DNA of 64,000 nt, taken from NCBI GenBank assembly GCA_031413815.1, contig JANOFU010000037.1, forward strand, positions 76,669 to 140,668, written 5' to 3'. The translations under genes and the position numbers were made by a program. The notes under the pieces are model-generated. The model searched no databases, was not told where the DNA came from, and saw nothing but the letters and a program-made list of their open reading frames with translations. Each line of letters opens with the position of its first letter. Position 1 is the stretch's first letter. This stretch comes from JAGVSR01 sp031413815. GTDB taxonomy: Bacteria > Pseudomonadota > Alphaproteobacteria > Rhizobiales > Hyphomicrobiaceae. Of this stretch, positions 50,828-60,020 are shown piece by piece.

Positions 50828-51876
50828 TGAGCCCGGCTAGCCAGCGGCAGCTGGCGCCGCTCGCGGTCACCATGGGCGACCCGGCGGGTATCGGCCCGGA
50901 GATCACGGCACTCGCCTGGCAAGCCCGCGCAGCTCGCGGGCTTCATCCGTTTGTCGTGTTCGCCGACCCGGCGCTGCTTGAAATACGCGCCCGCGACGTC
51001 GGCGTTCCACTGACCGCCGTTCTCGTAGATCATCCCTCGGCTGCGTTTGGCATCTTTCCCGATGCTCTACCGGTGATCCCGGTGCCACTCTCGATGCGGT
51101 CTGTGGCGGGCCAGCCGGCAGCGGCCAATGCCACAGCCGTCACAACCTCGATCGAACATGCGGCAGCTGCTGTCGTCCGCGGCGAGGCATCGGCGCTGGT
51201 GACCAACCCGATCGCCAAGAGTGTTCTCTACGAAGCCGGTTTCAAACATCCCGGACATACAGAGTTTCTTGGCGCTCTGGCCGAAGCCCGCGTGCCGGGC
51301 AAACACTATCACCCTGTCATGATGCTGGCCTCTCGCGAGCTTCGCGTTGTGCCCCTGACCATTCATATCCCCTTGGCCGATGTCCCCAGTGCCGTGACGC
51401 GTAAACTTCTTTTTGAAACGGTGCGGACCACGTGGCGCGCCCTGCGCGACGACTTTGGGCTGCCCCATCCGCGCATTGCTGTGACTGGGCTCAATCCGCA
51501 TGCCGGCGAGAGCGGCACCATCGGCCACGAGGAGCGCGAGATCATCGGCCCGGCAATTGACGAGCTTCGCGCGGAGGGGTTGTCGATCAGTGGTCCGCAT
51601 TCGGCCGACACGCTGTTCCACGCCGCCGCCCGGCTGACGTATGACGCTGCGATTTGCATGTATCATGATCAAGCGTTGATTCCGATCAAAACGCTGTCTT
51701 TTGATACAGGCGTCAACGTCACTCTGGGGCTGCCTTTCGTGCGCACGTCGCCTGACCATGGCACCGCGTTTGATATTGCGGGACAAGGCCGCGCCTCACC
51801 TGAAAGCCTGATCGCAAGTTTGGAAATCGCCGCTGAAATCGCCGCCCGGCGGCTGGCCGTTGGCGTTCCGTCATGA
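50827..51876 (+). CDS. pdxA: 4-hydroxythreonine-4-phosphate dehydrogenase PdxA
   Basis: 349 residues. Recognised by the start LAVTMGDPAGIGPEI, the central VTNPIAKSVLYEAGFKHPGHTEFL, the zinc histidine region VTGLNPHAGESGTIGHEE, and the CMYHDQALIPIKTLSFDTGVNVTLGLPFVRTSPDHGTAFDIAG end. It oxidises 4-phosphohydroxy-threonine in the DXP-dependent vitamin B6 pathway. It overlaps surA at its start and rsmA at its stop (ATGA), so these three are one transcription unit. Confidence 0.97.
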   Translation: MSPASQRQLAPLAVTMGDPAGIGPEITALAWQARAARGLHPFVVFADPALLEIRARDVGVPLTAVLVDHPSAAFGIFPDALPVIPVPLSMRSVAGQPAAANATAVTTSIEHAAAAVVRGEASALVTNPIAKSVLYEAGFKHPGHTEFLGALAEARVPGKHYHPVMMLASRELRVVPLTIHIPLADVPSAVTRKLLFETVRTTWRALRDDFGLPHPRIAVTGLNPHAGESGTIGHEEREIIGPAIDELRAEGLSISGPHSADTLFHAAARLTYDAAICMYHDQALIPIKTLSFDTGVNVTLGLPFVRTSPDHGTAFDIAGQGRASPESLIASLEIAAEIAARRLAVGVPS

Positions 51877-52748
51877 GCAGCGCGGGACCCTCGCCAGATG
51901 GGTTGCCGCCGCTGCGCGATGTCATCCGCGACCACGACCTCGACGCCAAAAAGAGCCTCGGGCAAAACTTCATCCTCGATCTAAACTTGACGCGGCGCAT
52001 TGCCCGGCTTGCCTCGCCGCTTGAGGGCACCACCGTCGTCGAAGTGGGCCCCGGCCCCGGCGGCCTCACGCGCGCGCTGCTCCTCGAAGGCGCTTCGCGC
52101 GTCATTGCCATTGAGCGCGATGCGCGCTGTCTCCCAGCGCTGACGGATATTGAGCGGGCCTATCCGGGCCGCCTTGCTGTGCATTCGGGCGATGCGCTCG
52201 AAACCGATTGGCCGGCACTTCTCGATGCAACGAACGAACCCAAGACGATCGTTGCCAATCTGCCCTACGGGATTGCCACGGCCCTCCTTGTTGGCTGGCT
52301 TGAAACGGAGCCGTGGCCGCCGTGGTGGAGCCGCATGGTTCTCATGTTTCAAAAGGAAGTGGCCGAGCGCATCACAGCCGAACCCAGCACCAAAGCTTAC
52401 GGACGGCTCGCCGTCATCGCGCAATGGCGCACGGTTCCGCGCATTGTTCTCAATCTGCCGCCGTCCGCGTTCACGCCACCTCCTAAAGTTGCATCTGCTG
52501 TTGTTGAGTTTGTACCCAGGCGCGCCCCTGAGATTGCCTGTTCGGTGAAAGTACTGGGTCAGGTCACGGCCTCCGCCTTCGGCCAGCGCCGCAAAATGTT
52601 GCGTCAAAGTCTGAAGCAGCTGACGCCGTTCCCGGAGCTGTTGTTGCGGGAGGCCGGCATCTCGCCAGAATTGCGGGCTGAGAACCTGACCGTCGCGCAA
52701 TTCGCTCTGTTGGCTGCCCTCTACGAACGGCAGCGCAAACCCGCCTGA
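51873..52748 (+). CDS. rsmA: 16S rRNA dimethyladenosine transferase RsmA (KsgA)
   Basis: 291 residues with DAKKSLGQNFILDLNLTRRI at the start, the SAM motif VVEVGPGPGGLTRALL, the catalytic NLPYGIATAL (NLPYN/G-I type) and the C-terminal QRRKMLRQSLKQL. It dimethylates A1518 and A1519 of 16S rRNA late in 30S assembly. The four-base overlap with pdxA matches the usual surA-pdxA-rsmA arrangement of proteobacteria. Confidence 0.97.
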   Translation: MSSAGPSPDGLPPLRDVIRDHDLDAKKSLGQNFILDLNLTRRIARLASPLEGTTVVEVGPGPGGLTRALLLEGASRVIAIERDARCLPALTDIERAYPGRLAVHSGDALETDWPALLDATNEPKTIVANLPYGIATALLVGWLETEPWPPWWSRMVLMFQKEVAERITAEPSTKAYGRLAVIAQWRTVPRIVLNLPPSAFTPPPKVASAVVEFVPRRAPEIACSVKVLGQVTASAFGQRRKMLRQSLKQLTPFPELLLREAGISPELRAENLTVAQFALLAALYERQRKPA

Positions 52749-53003
52749 TTGTCCCGAGACGCGGCGGGGCGGCTAGGTGCAGGGCATCCTGGATCAGAGC
52801 CAAACCCTCTAACCCACTGTGGGCCCTTGATCAGTGCAGTGATGGTGTCCCCTCACATTTTCCTGTCGCATTCATCTTCTTTATTAACCATCTTCTCCAG
52901 CTGGCGCAGGGCGTCTCGTCTGCCGGTCTCAGTCACGACCGAAGCGAGGCTGACCCGGCAGACATTGCCATCATTGCCGCAATATTCACGATCGAGGTCT
53001 CCT

Positions 53004-53921
53004 ATGAAACAATTGAAATGGTGGTTGCGTGGATTAAGCCAGAGGGCGTTTCCGCGACTGACGCTCGCCGTCCTGGCCAACCGCACCTGGCTGTTGGAGC
53101 CTGAAGTCGCGCTGATCCCACTGCTCAGCAAGCGAAAGGGACTGGCGATCGATGCGGGCGCGAACAAAGGCGTCTACTTTTATCACCTCGCACGCCACTA
53201 CAATCGGGTTTGCGGGTTCGAACCGTTGCCCTCTCTCGCCACGTACCTCTCCCGTGCCAAGCCTGCCAATGGCGATGTGTTCCGCATAGCGCTGTCAAAC
53301 ACCCAAGGATCGGCGACGCTCATGCTGCCGCGCGGTTACAACGAATTGGGCAGTCTTGAAGAGCAGACCCGCGCACAGTGGGACAGCAGCGGCTCCATTG
53401 AGACCCACGAGATCAAAACCGCCACCCTCGACAGTTTTGATTTTACCGGCGTCGCACTCATTAAAATCGATGTCGAAGGCCATGAGTTGGCTGTGCTTGA
53501 GGGTGCTGCACGCACGCTGGAGCGCTGGCATCCAACGATCGTCATCGAAATTGAAGAGCGCCACCGGCACCAAGCCGTTCGCAGTGTCCGCGAACACTTG
53601 GAAGCCATCGGCTACACAGGATACTTCCTCGACGGCAAATTCCTCAACCCGATTGAGCAGTTCGATGGCACGCGCGATCAGGCCGCCGCGAGCCTAACCC
53701 AATCCGTTAAAGTCGGGCGCTACATCAACAACTTCATCTTCTTCGACCGGCGGGAGGCGGCCGACAGGGTCGCGGCAATCGACGCAGCCCTCGCGCACCG
53801 CTCGTCACTGGCGCTGGGTGCAGCACTTGATCACGGCGAGCCGGTCACGGCTTGGCAGCGTCTGACAGATGCTCTCCGCGCAGCGCGCGACATGGTTGCC
53901 CCTGCGGGACCGCGGTTCTGA
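53004..53921 (+). CDS. FkbM-family methyltransferase
   Basis: 305 residues from the ATG at 53004, with GAGG before it; the longer frame to 52749 is not conserved. The FkbM core is visible: GLAIDAGANKGVYFYHLARHYNRVCGFEP (SAM site), TATLDSFDFTGVALIKIDVEGHELAVLEGA and TIVIEIEERHRHQA. These enzymes methylate hydroxyl groups of glycans or small molecules. It follows rsmA after a 255-base gap that shows no other gene, so it may be separately transcribed. Confidence 0.9.
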   Translation: MKQLKWWLRGLSQRAFPRLTLAVLANRTWLLEPEVALIPLLSKRKGLAIDAGANKGVYFYHLARHYNRVCGFEPLPSLATYLSRAKPANGDVFRIALSNTQGSATLMLPRGYNELGSLEEQTRAQWDSSGSIETHEIKTATLDSFDFTGVALIKIDVEGHELAVLEGAARTLERWHPTIVIEIEERHRHQAVRSVREHLEAIGYTGYFLDGKFLNPIEQFDGTRDQAAASLTQSVKVGRYINNFIFFDRREAADRVAAIDAALAHRSSLALGAALDHGEPVTAWQRLTDALRAARDMVAPAGPRF

Positions 53922-53955
53922 AAACGCAGAACACTTAAGGCGGCGGCGAATTCAA

Positions 53956-54612
53956 TCACAGCGCCGCCTGCAGCCCGCGAACGAACCCTGACAGCCCAAG
54001 GAGCCGGTCTCGCTTCAGTCGCTCTGCGGTCAGTATGGATGTTAGACCTGTCAAGCTGTCGTCCACTTCGGCATTGACGATGACGTAATCGTACTCCGCC
54101 CAATGGCTGATCTCAGCCGAGGCTTCCGCCATTCTCTTGGCCACGACGTCCGGGGGATCCTGCGCCCGGCCGCGCAGTCGCTGCTCAAGAACTTCGCCAG
54201 ACGGCGGCAGGATAAACACGCGCACCAGATCGCCAGCCATTTTTTCGGCCAGCTGCTGGGCGCCCTGCCAGTCAATATCGAACAGCACGTCCTGACCGCT
54301 GGCGATGGCGGCTTCAACGGCGGCGCGTGGCGTTCCGTAGAAATTCCCAAACACTTTCGCCCACTCCAGCAACTCGCCCGAGTCGCGCATTGAGGTGAAC
54401 TTGGCTTCATCGATGAAGAAATAATCTTTGCCATCAACTTCGCCAGGACGGGGTTTGCGCGTGGTCACGGAAATCGACAAGCCGATGCCGCCGTCGCTCT
54501 CCAGTAGCCGGCGCGAGAGTGTCGTTTTGCCAGCACCCGATGGCGAGGACAGCACCAACAGCAGACCGCGGCGCGCCACCGGAGAGTTCGAAGTTTCTGC
54601 TTTGCTATTCAA
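53956..54612 (-). CDS. gmk: Guanylate kinase
   Basis: 218 residues from the TTG at 54612, which lies inside the end of yicC (an eight-base overlap) and gives the natural start LNSKAETSNS; the frame extends further up but without sense. Guanylate kinase marks: P-loop SSPSGAGKTTL, the RKPRPGEVDGKDYFF GMP site, and the lid ILPPSGEVLEQRL. It phosphorylates GMP to GDP. Gene order yicC-gmk is universal in proteobacteria; translational coupling is likely here. Confidence 0.96.
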   Translation of the reverse strand: MNSKAETSNSPVARRGLLLVLSSPSGAGKTTLSRRLLESDGGIGLSISVTTRKPRPGEVDGKDYFFIDEAKFTSMRDSGELLEWAKVFGNFYGTPRAAVEAAIASGQDVLFDIDWQGAQQLAEKMAGDLVRVFILPPSGEVLEQRLRGRAQDPPDVVAKRMAEASAEISHWAEYDYVIVNAEVDDSLTGLTSILTAERLKRDRLLGLSGFVRGLQAAL

Positions 54613-55492
54613 TGTTCTGCACCTGTTCGCGCATCTGATCGATGACCGATTTAAGCGACAAGCCCGCGCGGGCAATGCCAGGATCATTGGCCTTCGACGT
54701 CAGCGTATTGGCTTCCCGGTTGAACTCTTGCGCCAGAAAATCAAACCTGCGGCCCACGGGCGCTGGGTCCACCAACAGCTCACGCGCCGAAGCAATATGC
54801 GCGTGCAGCCGTTTGACCTCTTCTTCCACATCAGCCCGCGTCGCAAGCAGCACCGCCTCCTGATGCAGCCGGGCGGGATCAAGACCTGGTCCAGCGTCCA
54901 TGATTCTTGAAACCATCTCCGACAATCGCTCTTTAATAGCGGCGGCCGTGCGCGCAGGGGAAGCTTCGACAATGCCAACGAGGCGATCAATCTCATCGAC
55001 TTGCTGGCCAAGGATGAGCGCCAGGCGCGCGCCTTCTGCCGCACGCGACTGCGCAGCCAACGTCAGCGCTGCGTCAAGGCTCGCTAGCATCGCCTGATGC
55101 AACGCAGCAATAGCTGCTTCGTCTTCCGAGCTTTCACTGACTTCAAGCACACCCTTCAGCGCCAGCAATCCTTCCGCAGCCGGTGGCGGCGCGCCCGTGA
55201 GCGCACGCACGCGCTCTGCGGCTTTGATCACTTGGGCAAGGGCTGCTTCATTGATGCGAATGTCTGATGCCTCGGTCTGCCGCTGCACATTGAGAGAAAC
55301 ATTGAGGCTGCCGCGCACGAAGCGTTTGGTGACGGCGTCGCGGACTTTCACGTCTAAGACATCAAAGCCCGGCGGCAATCGCAGGCGCACATCGAGGCCG
55401 CGGCCATTGACGCTGCGAACTTCCCAATGCCAGCGGTAGGGTCCGTGCGTGCCTTCGGTCCGCGCAAATCCCGTCATGCTCTTCAGCGTCAT
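54605..55492 (-). CDS. yicC: YicC-family endoribonuclease
   Basis: 295 residues from the ATG at 55492 (MTLKSMTGFART). Conserved blocks: SMTGFARTEG, WEVRSVNGRGLDVRLRLP, the acidic LLATRADVEEEVKRLHAH and the terminal EFNREANTLTSKANDPGIARAGLSLKSVIDQMREQVQNIE. E. coli YicC cleaves some small RNAs. The frame runs further upstream but the Met at 55492 begins the conserved part. It overlaps gmk and follows mltG after about 175 bases. Confidence 0.96.
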   Translation of the reverse strand: MTLKSMTGFARTEGTHGPYRWHWEVRSVNGRGLDVRLRLPPGFDVLDVKVRDAVTKRFVRGSLNVSLNVQRQTEASDIRINEAALAQVIKAAERVRALTGAPPPAAEGLLALKGVLEVSESSEDEAAIAALHQAMLASLDAALTLAAQSRAAEGARLALILGQQVDEIDRLVGIVEASPARTAAAIKERLSEMVSRIMDAGPGLDPARLHQEAVLLATRADVEEEVKRLHAHIASARELLVDPAPVGRRFDFLAQEFNREANTLTSKANDPGIARAGLSLKSVIDQMREQVQNIE

Positions 55493-55667
55493 GTGATCCC
55501 GGCACCGTTCACGTAGGCCCCCGCATTTCCGGTTCGATACGGGTTGGCAAAACACCGCCCCGCCGCGGCGTGCGCGCGCCCCGTAGGAATAGCCGCAACC
55601 ACCCGCCGCGCCAAGGGCAACGGGAGGCTGGCACCGCACCAACACAGGGAAAACGCCGGGAACGGCC

Positions 55668-57119
55668 TTATTTCTTCGGTTTGCGGACCGGAAGCGGGAT
55701 GGTCGATACGGCTGTGGCGGCGGCAGCGGGCGCAACGGCCGCGGAGCCTTCGGCTGGCGGGCTGGGAATCGCGTCAGAAGCGGGAGCCGGCGCAGCTGCG
55801 GGCGGAGCTTCACGCACAGCAGCGCGCATTTCGCCCTTCTTGGCATCGGCTGGCTTCGCCGGTGTCTCGCTCGCTTTTGCCGTATCGCCCTTGGTCTCGG
55901 CGGGTTTGACGCCGCCGTCCGGCTTGGCGGCGTTTTTGACATCGACCTTGACCTGCACGGGCTCGGCCGCGTCGTCGGACTTCTGGTCCTTCTCGACTTG
56001 GCGCCACGTTTGCACGGCCGAGTTGTGCTCGCTCAATGTGTCGGAGAACGTGTGTCCACCTGTGCCGTCCGCGACGAAGTAGAGGTCGGTCGTCGAGGCC
56101 GGATTGAGCGTCGCCTCGATGGCCGCGCGGCCTGGGTTGCAGATCGGCCCTGGTGGCAAGCCACCAACGCGATAGGTATTGTAGAGCGTCTTGGCATCGA
56201 TATCGGCGCGTGTGATGGAGCGGCCTAGGGGCCCCTGCCCGCCCACGATGCCGTAAATAATTGTCGGATCGGACTGCAGGCGCATCTTCTTGTTGAGACG
56301 GTTGATAAACACGGCTGCAACGCGATCGCGCTCATCGGGGCGGCCCGTCTCTTTTTCAACAATCGACGCCAGGATGATCGCTTGCTCGGGACTTGTGATT
56401 GGGAGACCAGCTTTGCGCTTCTCCCAGATCCCATCAAGGAACCGTTTCTGTTCGGCCTGCATGCGCTCCAACAGTTCTTGGCGCGCCATCCCTTTCGACA
56501 CGCGATAGGTGTCCGGCAGCAAGCTGCCCTCCGCTGGCACCGCCGCGATGTCGCCTGTCAGCGTTTCGTCCGCCTTGAGCCGCTCGACGATCTGCTGGCT
56601 GGTCAGCCCTTCGGGCACTGTAACTTTGTAGAGAACGGACTTGCCTTCGCTGATCGTTTCCAACACGTGCCGCATGCTCGCGGCTTTCTTGAACTCGTAT
56701 TCCCCGGCCTTGAGTTCCAGCGGTTTTCCGCGACCGAAATAATTGCGCAGCAGGTGATTGGCGACGAAGCCCCAGCGGCTGGTGATGACGCCTTCGCGCT
56801 CCAAATTATCGGCGATGGCGATGCGGCCATCACCCTTCTGGATCACGACCGTCCGCGTCACGTCGAGGGGGCCGGGCCGTTCGTACACGTGATTGAGAAT
56901 GAGCGCCCCGCCGCCGATCACAAACATCGTGACGACACCAATCGTCAGGATGCCGCTGAACACGCGCACGAGGCCGTTCAGAACGCGAGATTCGCGCCGC
57001 ACCTTGATATTGCGCGGACGCTGCGGCGCACGCTGCGGCTCAAGCGCCTCGGACGGACTGCGCGGCCTCATGCCGTTTCCGGTCTGAAGCGTCGGCGGCA
57101 CATCGCGGCGCTGGTTCAT
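55668..57119 (-). CDS. mltG: Endolytic murein transglycosylase MltG
   Basis: 483 residues. One N-terminal transmembrane helix (GILTIGVVTMFVIGGGALIL, about 56-76), a LysM-like region, and the YceG/MltG domain with the catalytic Glu in ASIVEKETG (255 or 257) and FINRLNKKMRLQSDPTIIYG, followed by a 90-residue Ala/Pro/Lys tail. MltG cuts nascent glycan strands and sets their length. The tail is longer than usual. It is downstream of fabF on the same strand, as in many proteobacteria. Confidence 0.96.
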   Translation of the reverse strand: MNQRRDVPPTLQTGNGMRPRSPSEALEPQRAPQRPRNIKVRRESRVLNGLVRVFSGILTIGVVTMFVIGGGALILNHVYERPGPLDVTRTVVIQKGDGRIAIADNLEREGVITSRWGFVANHLLRNYFGRGKPLELKAGEYEFKKAASMRHVLETISEGKSVLYKVTVPEGLTSQQIVERLKADETLTGDIAAVPAEGSLLPDTYRVSKGMARQELLERMQAEQKRFLDGIWEKRKAGLPITSPEQAIILASIVEKETGRPDERDRVAAVFINRLNKKMRLQSDPTIIYGIVGGQGPLGRSITRADIDAKTLYNTYRVGGLPPGPICNPGRAAIEATLNPASTTDLYFVADGTGGHTFSDTLSEHNSAVQTWRQVEKDQKSDDAAEPVQVKVDVKNAAKPDGGVKPAETKGDTAKASETPAKPADAKKGEMRAAVREAPPAAAPAPASDAIPSPPAEGSAAVAPAAAATAVSTIPLPVRKPKK

Positions 57120-57268
57120 ACTAAAGGGTCCTCGTCAGCACCGGCGGCACGCGGGGTGCCTCCAGGGGTTTCCAACCTCACTCGAATAAGCCACTGACGC
57201 GGGTAGAAATTATGGCGAAACCTGGAGAATTGGCCTGCTAAACACCCTTTGGCAAAATGCCCGCAGGC

Positions 57269-58534
57269 TTAGGCGACGCGACGCATAATCAGTGAGGCAT
57301 TGGTACCGCCGAACCCGAATGAATTGGACAGCACAGTGTTGATCTCCCGCTTGCGGGCCGTGTGTGGCACAAGGTCAATGGCCGTCTCGACGGACGGATT
57401 GTCGAGATTGAGGGTCGGTGGCGCAATATTGTCGCGCAGCGCGAGCAGCGAGAAGACCGCCTCGACGGCCCCAGCGGCTCCCAGAAGATGACCAATTGCC
57501 GACTTGGTGGAGGACATGGACAGCTTGGCGGCCGTATTGCCGAACAGCCGCTCGACAGCGCTCAATTCGATTTCATCGCCCATCGGCGTCGAGGTGCCGT
57601 GTGCGTTGATGTAGTCGATGTCGCTTGCGGTGATGCCCGCGTTCTTGAGAGCCGCCCGCATGCAGCGGTACGCGCCATCACCCGATTCAGACGGTGCGGT
57701 GATGTGGAACGCATCGCCCGACATGCCGTAGCCGATCACTTCGCCATAAATCTTTGCGCCGCGCGCTTTGGCATGTTCGAGCGTTTCGAGAACGACAATG
57801 CCGGCGCCTTCGCCCATCACAAAGCCATCGCGGTCTTTGTCGTAGGGGCGCGATCCCTGTTTGGGCCGGTCATTGAAGCCGGTCGACAAAGCGCGGCAGG
57901 CCGCAAAACCTGCAAAGCCAATCCGGCAGATCGGGCTCTCGGCTCCGCCCGCCACCATGACGTCTGCGTCGCCCAGGGCCACCATACGGGCTGCGTCACC
58001 GATAGCGTGTGTGCCCGTCGCGCACGCCGTTACGACAGCGTGGTTAGGGCCTTTGAGCTGATGCTTGATTGAAACATACCCGCCCGCGAGATTGATCAAT
58101 CGGCCGGGGATGAAAAATGGGGAAACGCGCCTCGGTCCTTTTTCCTTCAACAAGAGCGACGTATCGGCAATGCCCGACAGTCCACCGATGCCTGAGCCAA
58201 TCAGAACGCCGGTCGATTCCTGCTTTTCGATCGTATCGGCCTTGAAACCGCTGTCGGCGATGGCTTGGTCTGCAGCAGCCATGGCGAAGATGATGAAGTC
58301 ATCGACCATGCGCTGCTCTTTGGGTTCCATCCAATCGTCAGGATTGAATTTGCCCTCGTCTTTGGAACCGCGGGGAACAAAGTTGGCGATCTGGCAGGTG
58401 ATGTCGGAGACGTCAAACTCTTCCACGCGGCGCGCGCCGTTGGCCCCCACCAGCAAATTCGCCCAGGATGCGTCCACGCCGCAGCCTACCGGAGTAACGA
58501 GACCCACTCCCGTAACGACCACTCGACGCATCAT
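57269..58534 (-). CDS. fabF: 3-oxoacyl-ACP synthase II (KAS II)
   Basis: 421 residues from the ATG at 58534, with GAGG eight bases upstream; an in-frame GTG at 58543 and an ATG at 58531 are alternatives. The Cys-His-His catalytic set lies in VTACATGTHAIGDA, NAHGTSTPMGDE and KSAIGHLLGAAG. It condenses malonyl-ACP with acyl-ACP, setting chain length and temperature response. acpP lies upstream with a strong terminator between them, and the leader carries a 14-base tandem repeat. Confidence 0.97.
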   Translation of the reverse strand: MMRRVVVTGVGLVTPVGCGVDASWANLLVGANGARRVEEFDVSDITCQIANFVPRGSKDEGKFNPDDWMEPKEQRMVDDFIIFAMAAADQAIADSGFKADTIEKQESTGVLIGSGIGGLSGIADTSLLLKEKGPRRVSPFFIPGRLINLAGGYVSIKHQLKGPNHAVVTACATGTHAIGDAARMVALGDADVMVAGGAESPICRIGFAGFAACRALSTGFNDRPKQGSRPYDKDRDGFVMGEGAGIVVLETLEHAKARGAKIYGEVIGYGMSGDAFHITAPSESGDGAYRCMRAALKNAGITASDIDYINAHGTSTPMGDEIELSAVERLFGNTAAKLSMSSTKSAIGHLLGAAGAVEAVFSLLALRDNIAPPTLNLDNPSVETAIDLVPHTARKREINTVLSNSFGFGGTNASLIMRRVA

Positions 58535-58605
58535 GCCGCCCACCTCTACGTCTCCTTATTCGATTGCGCGCGACGATCTCAGAGGACGCTCGCCCGGCGC
58601 ACCCC

Positions 58606-58643
58606 AAGTCCAGTTGGAAAAGTCCAGTTGGAAAAGTCCGGTT
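58606..58643. repeat. 14-base tandem repeat in the fabF leader
   Basis: Two exact copies of AAGTCCAGTTGGAA followed by a third, partial and altered copy (AAGTCCGGTT). It lies between the acpP terminator and the fabF start, so copy changes could alter the fabF leader. Confidence 0.9.
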
Positions 58644-58647
58644 ATGT

Positions 58648-58687
58648 AAAAAAAACGGCGTCCGGGGCAATCTAGACCCGAACGCCG
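58648..58687 (-). terminator. Intrinsic terminator after acpP
   Basis: On the minus strand CGGCGTTCGGG (58677-58687) pairs with CCCCGGACGCCG (58656-58667), one mismatch, followed by eight T. It lies about 55 bases after the acpP stop and before fabF, so acpP is likely more strongly expressed than fabF. Confidence 0.9.
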
Positions 58688-58743
58688 CCTTGATCTCGTT
58701 CACGCAGCTGCCCCAAACGCTGTCTTGCGACAGGACTGAGGAG

Positions 58744-58986
58744 CTAGGCCGCAGTCGCGTTCTTTTCGAGGAACTTCACGGCGTCGCCGACCGTCAAAAT
58801 ATGCTCGGCCGCATCGTCGGGAATCTCGCAACCGAATTCCTCTTCGAACGCCATGACGAGCTCCACCGTATCCAAGCTATCCGCGCCCAGATCGTCGATG
58901 AAGCTGGCGTTCTCTGTGACCTTCTCGGTCTCGACGCCTAGATGCTCAACAACGATCTTCTTCACGCGCTCTGCGACTTCGCTCAT
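58744..58986 (-). CDS. acpP: Acyl carrier protein
   Basis: 80 residues, very acidic, with the phosphopantetheine serine in LGADSLDTVELVMAFEEEFG. ACP carries the growing fatty acyl chain. The ATG at 58986 has GAGGA seven bases upstream. The 277-base gap to fabG may hold an own promoter, in line with the high level of ACP. A terminator follows. Confidence 0.98.
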   Translation of the reverse strand: MSEVAERVKKIVVEHLGVETEKVTENASFIDDLGADSLDTVELVMAFEEEFGCEIPDDAAEHILTVGDAVKFLEKNATAA

Positions 58987-59263
58987 CGTCTTCCTCGCGT
59001 CCCTTGTCTAACTGTTCTAACACGTCTGCCTCTGACCGGGCCCACCCCGCCAGCCTTGTCCGGCTACCTGAGTCCCTGGACCCTGACAGCGCTCGTACCA
59101 CGATCGTTAGGGCTTTTCCCCAAGTTCCGCAGCAAGAAAACGAGGCTCGTTAACACACTTCCCCGCCCTTGGCCACAAAGGCGGGATTCTGCCGCAGTGC
59201 ACCGTCCTGGGCCGCCCAGTTTCTGCTCAAACAGAGTTGGCCAGCTCAGGCCATCCTCCGCCG

Positions 59264-60010
59264 TCAGACCATCGCCATCCCGCCATTGATATGCAGCGTC
59301 TGACCGGTGATGTATCCGCCCTCGTTGGAGGCCAGATAGAGGGCGCCCGCCGCGATATCCTCGACCGAGCCGAAGCGCTGGGCGGGAATCATCTTGGAAA
59401 TCTCTTCCTGCTGCTTTTCGTTCAGCGCGTCGGTCATGGCGGTCTTGATGAAGCCCGGCGCGATGCAGTTGGCGGTAATGCCCCGGTTGGCGACCTCGCG
59501 GGCAAGGCTCTTGGTCATGCCGATCATGCCCGCCTTCGAGGCCGCGTAGTTGCCCTGCCCCGGATTGCCGAACACGCCTGAAACTGACGCAATGTTGATA
59601 ATGCGGCCATAGCCCGACTTGTTGCGCAGCATGGCGCGCGCAGCAGCCCGGCACAGCATGAATGTCGATGTGAGGTTTACGGCGATCACGTCATCCCACT
59701 GCTCATCTTTCATCACCATAAACAGGTTGTCTTTGGTGAGGCCTGCGTTGTTGACCAGAATATCGAGCCGGCCGCCCAGCGCTTTGATCGCCTCATCAAT
59801 CAGCTTTTGAACCTGGGCCCGATCGGCCAGATCGCACGGCGTCACCACGATGCGGCCTCCGAGCTCGACCTTGAGCGCTTCGAGTTTATCAACTTGACGG
59901 CCCGAGATCGCAACGGTCGCGCCAGCGCTGTGCAGAGCGCGCGCGATGCCGGCCCCGATGCCGCCGGTTGCGCCAGTCACGAGAGCTGTTTTGCCAGTTA
60001 GATCGAACAT
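59264..60010 (-). CDS. fabG: 3-oxoacyl-ACP reductase FabG
   Basis: 248 residues from the ATG at 60010 (MFDLTGKTALVTGATGGIGAGIARAL). Short-chain dehydrogenase with the NADPH motif GATGGIG, the active-site Ser-Tyr-Lys in NIASVSGVFGNPGQGNYAASKAG, and the C-terminal GGYITGQTLHINGGM. It reduces 3-ketoacyl-ACP. It follows fabD (start after about ten bases) and precedes acpP, the standard order. Confidence 0.98.
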   Translation of the reverse strand: MFDLTGKTALVTGATGGIGAGIARALHSAGATVAISGRQVDKLEALKVELGGRIVVTPCDLADRAQVQKLIDEAIKALGGRLDILVNNAGLTKDNLFMVMKDEQWDDVIAVNLTSTFMLCRAAARAMLRNKSGYGRIINIASVSGVFGNPGQGNYAASKAGMIGMTKSLAREVANRGITANCIAPGFIKTAMTDALNEKQQEEISKMIPAQRFGSVEDIAAGALYLASNEGGYITGQTLHINGGMAMV

Positions 60011-60020
60011 GAGACCCTCG

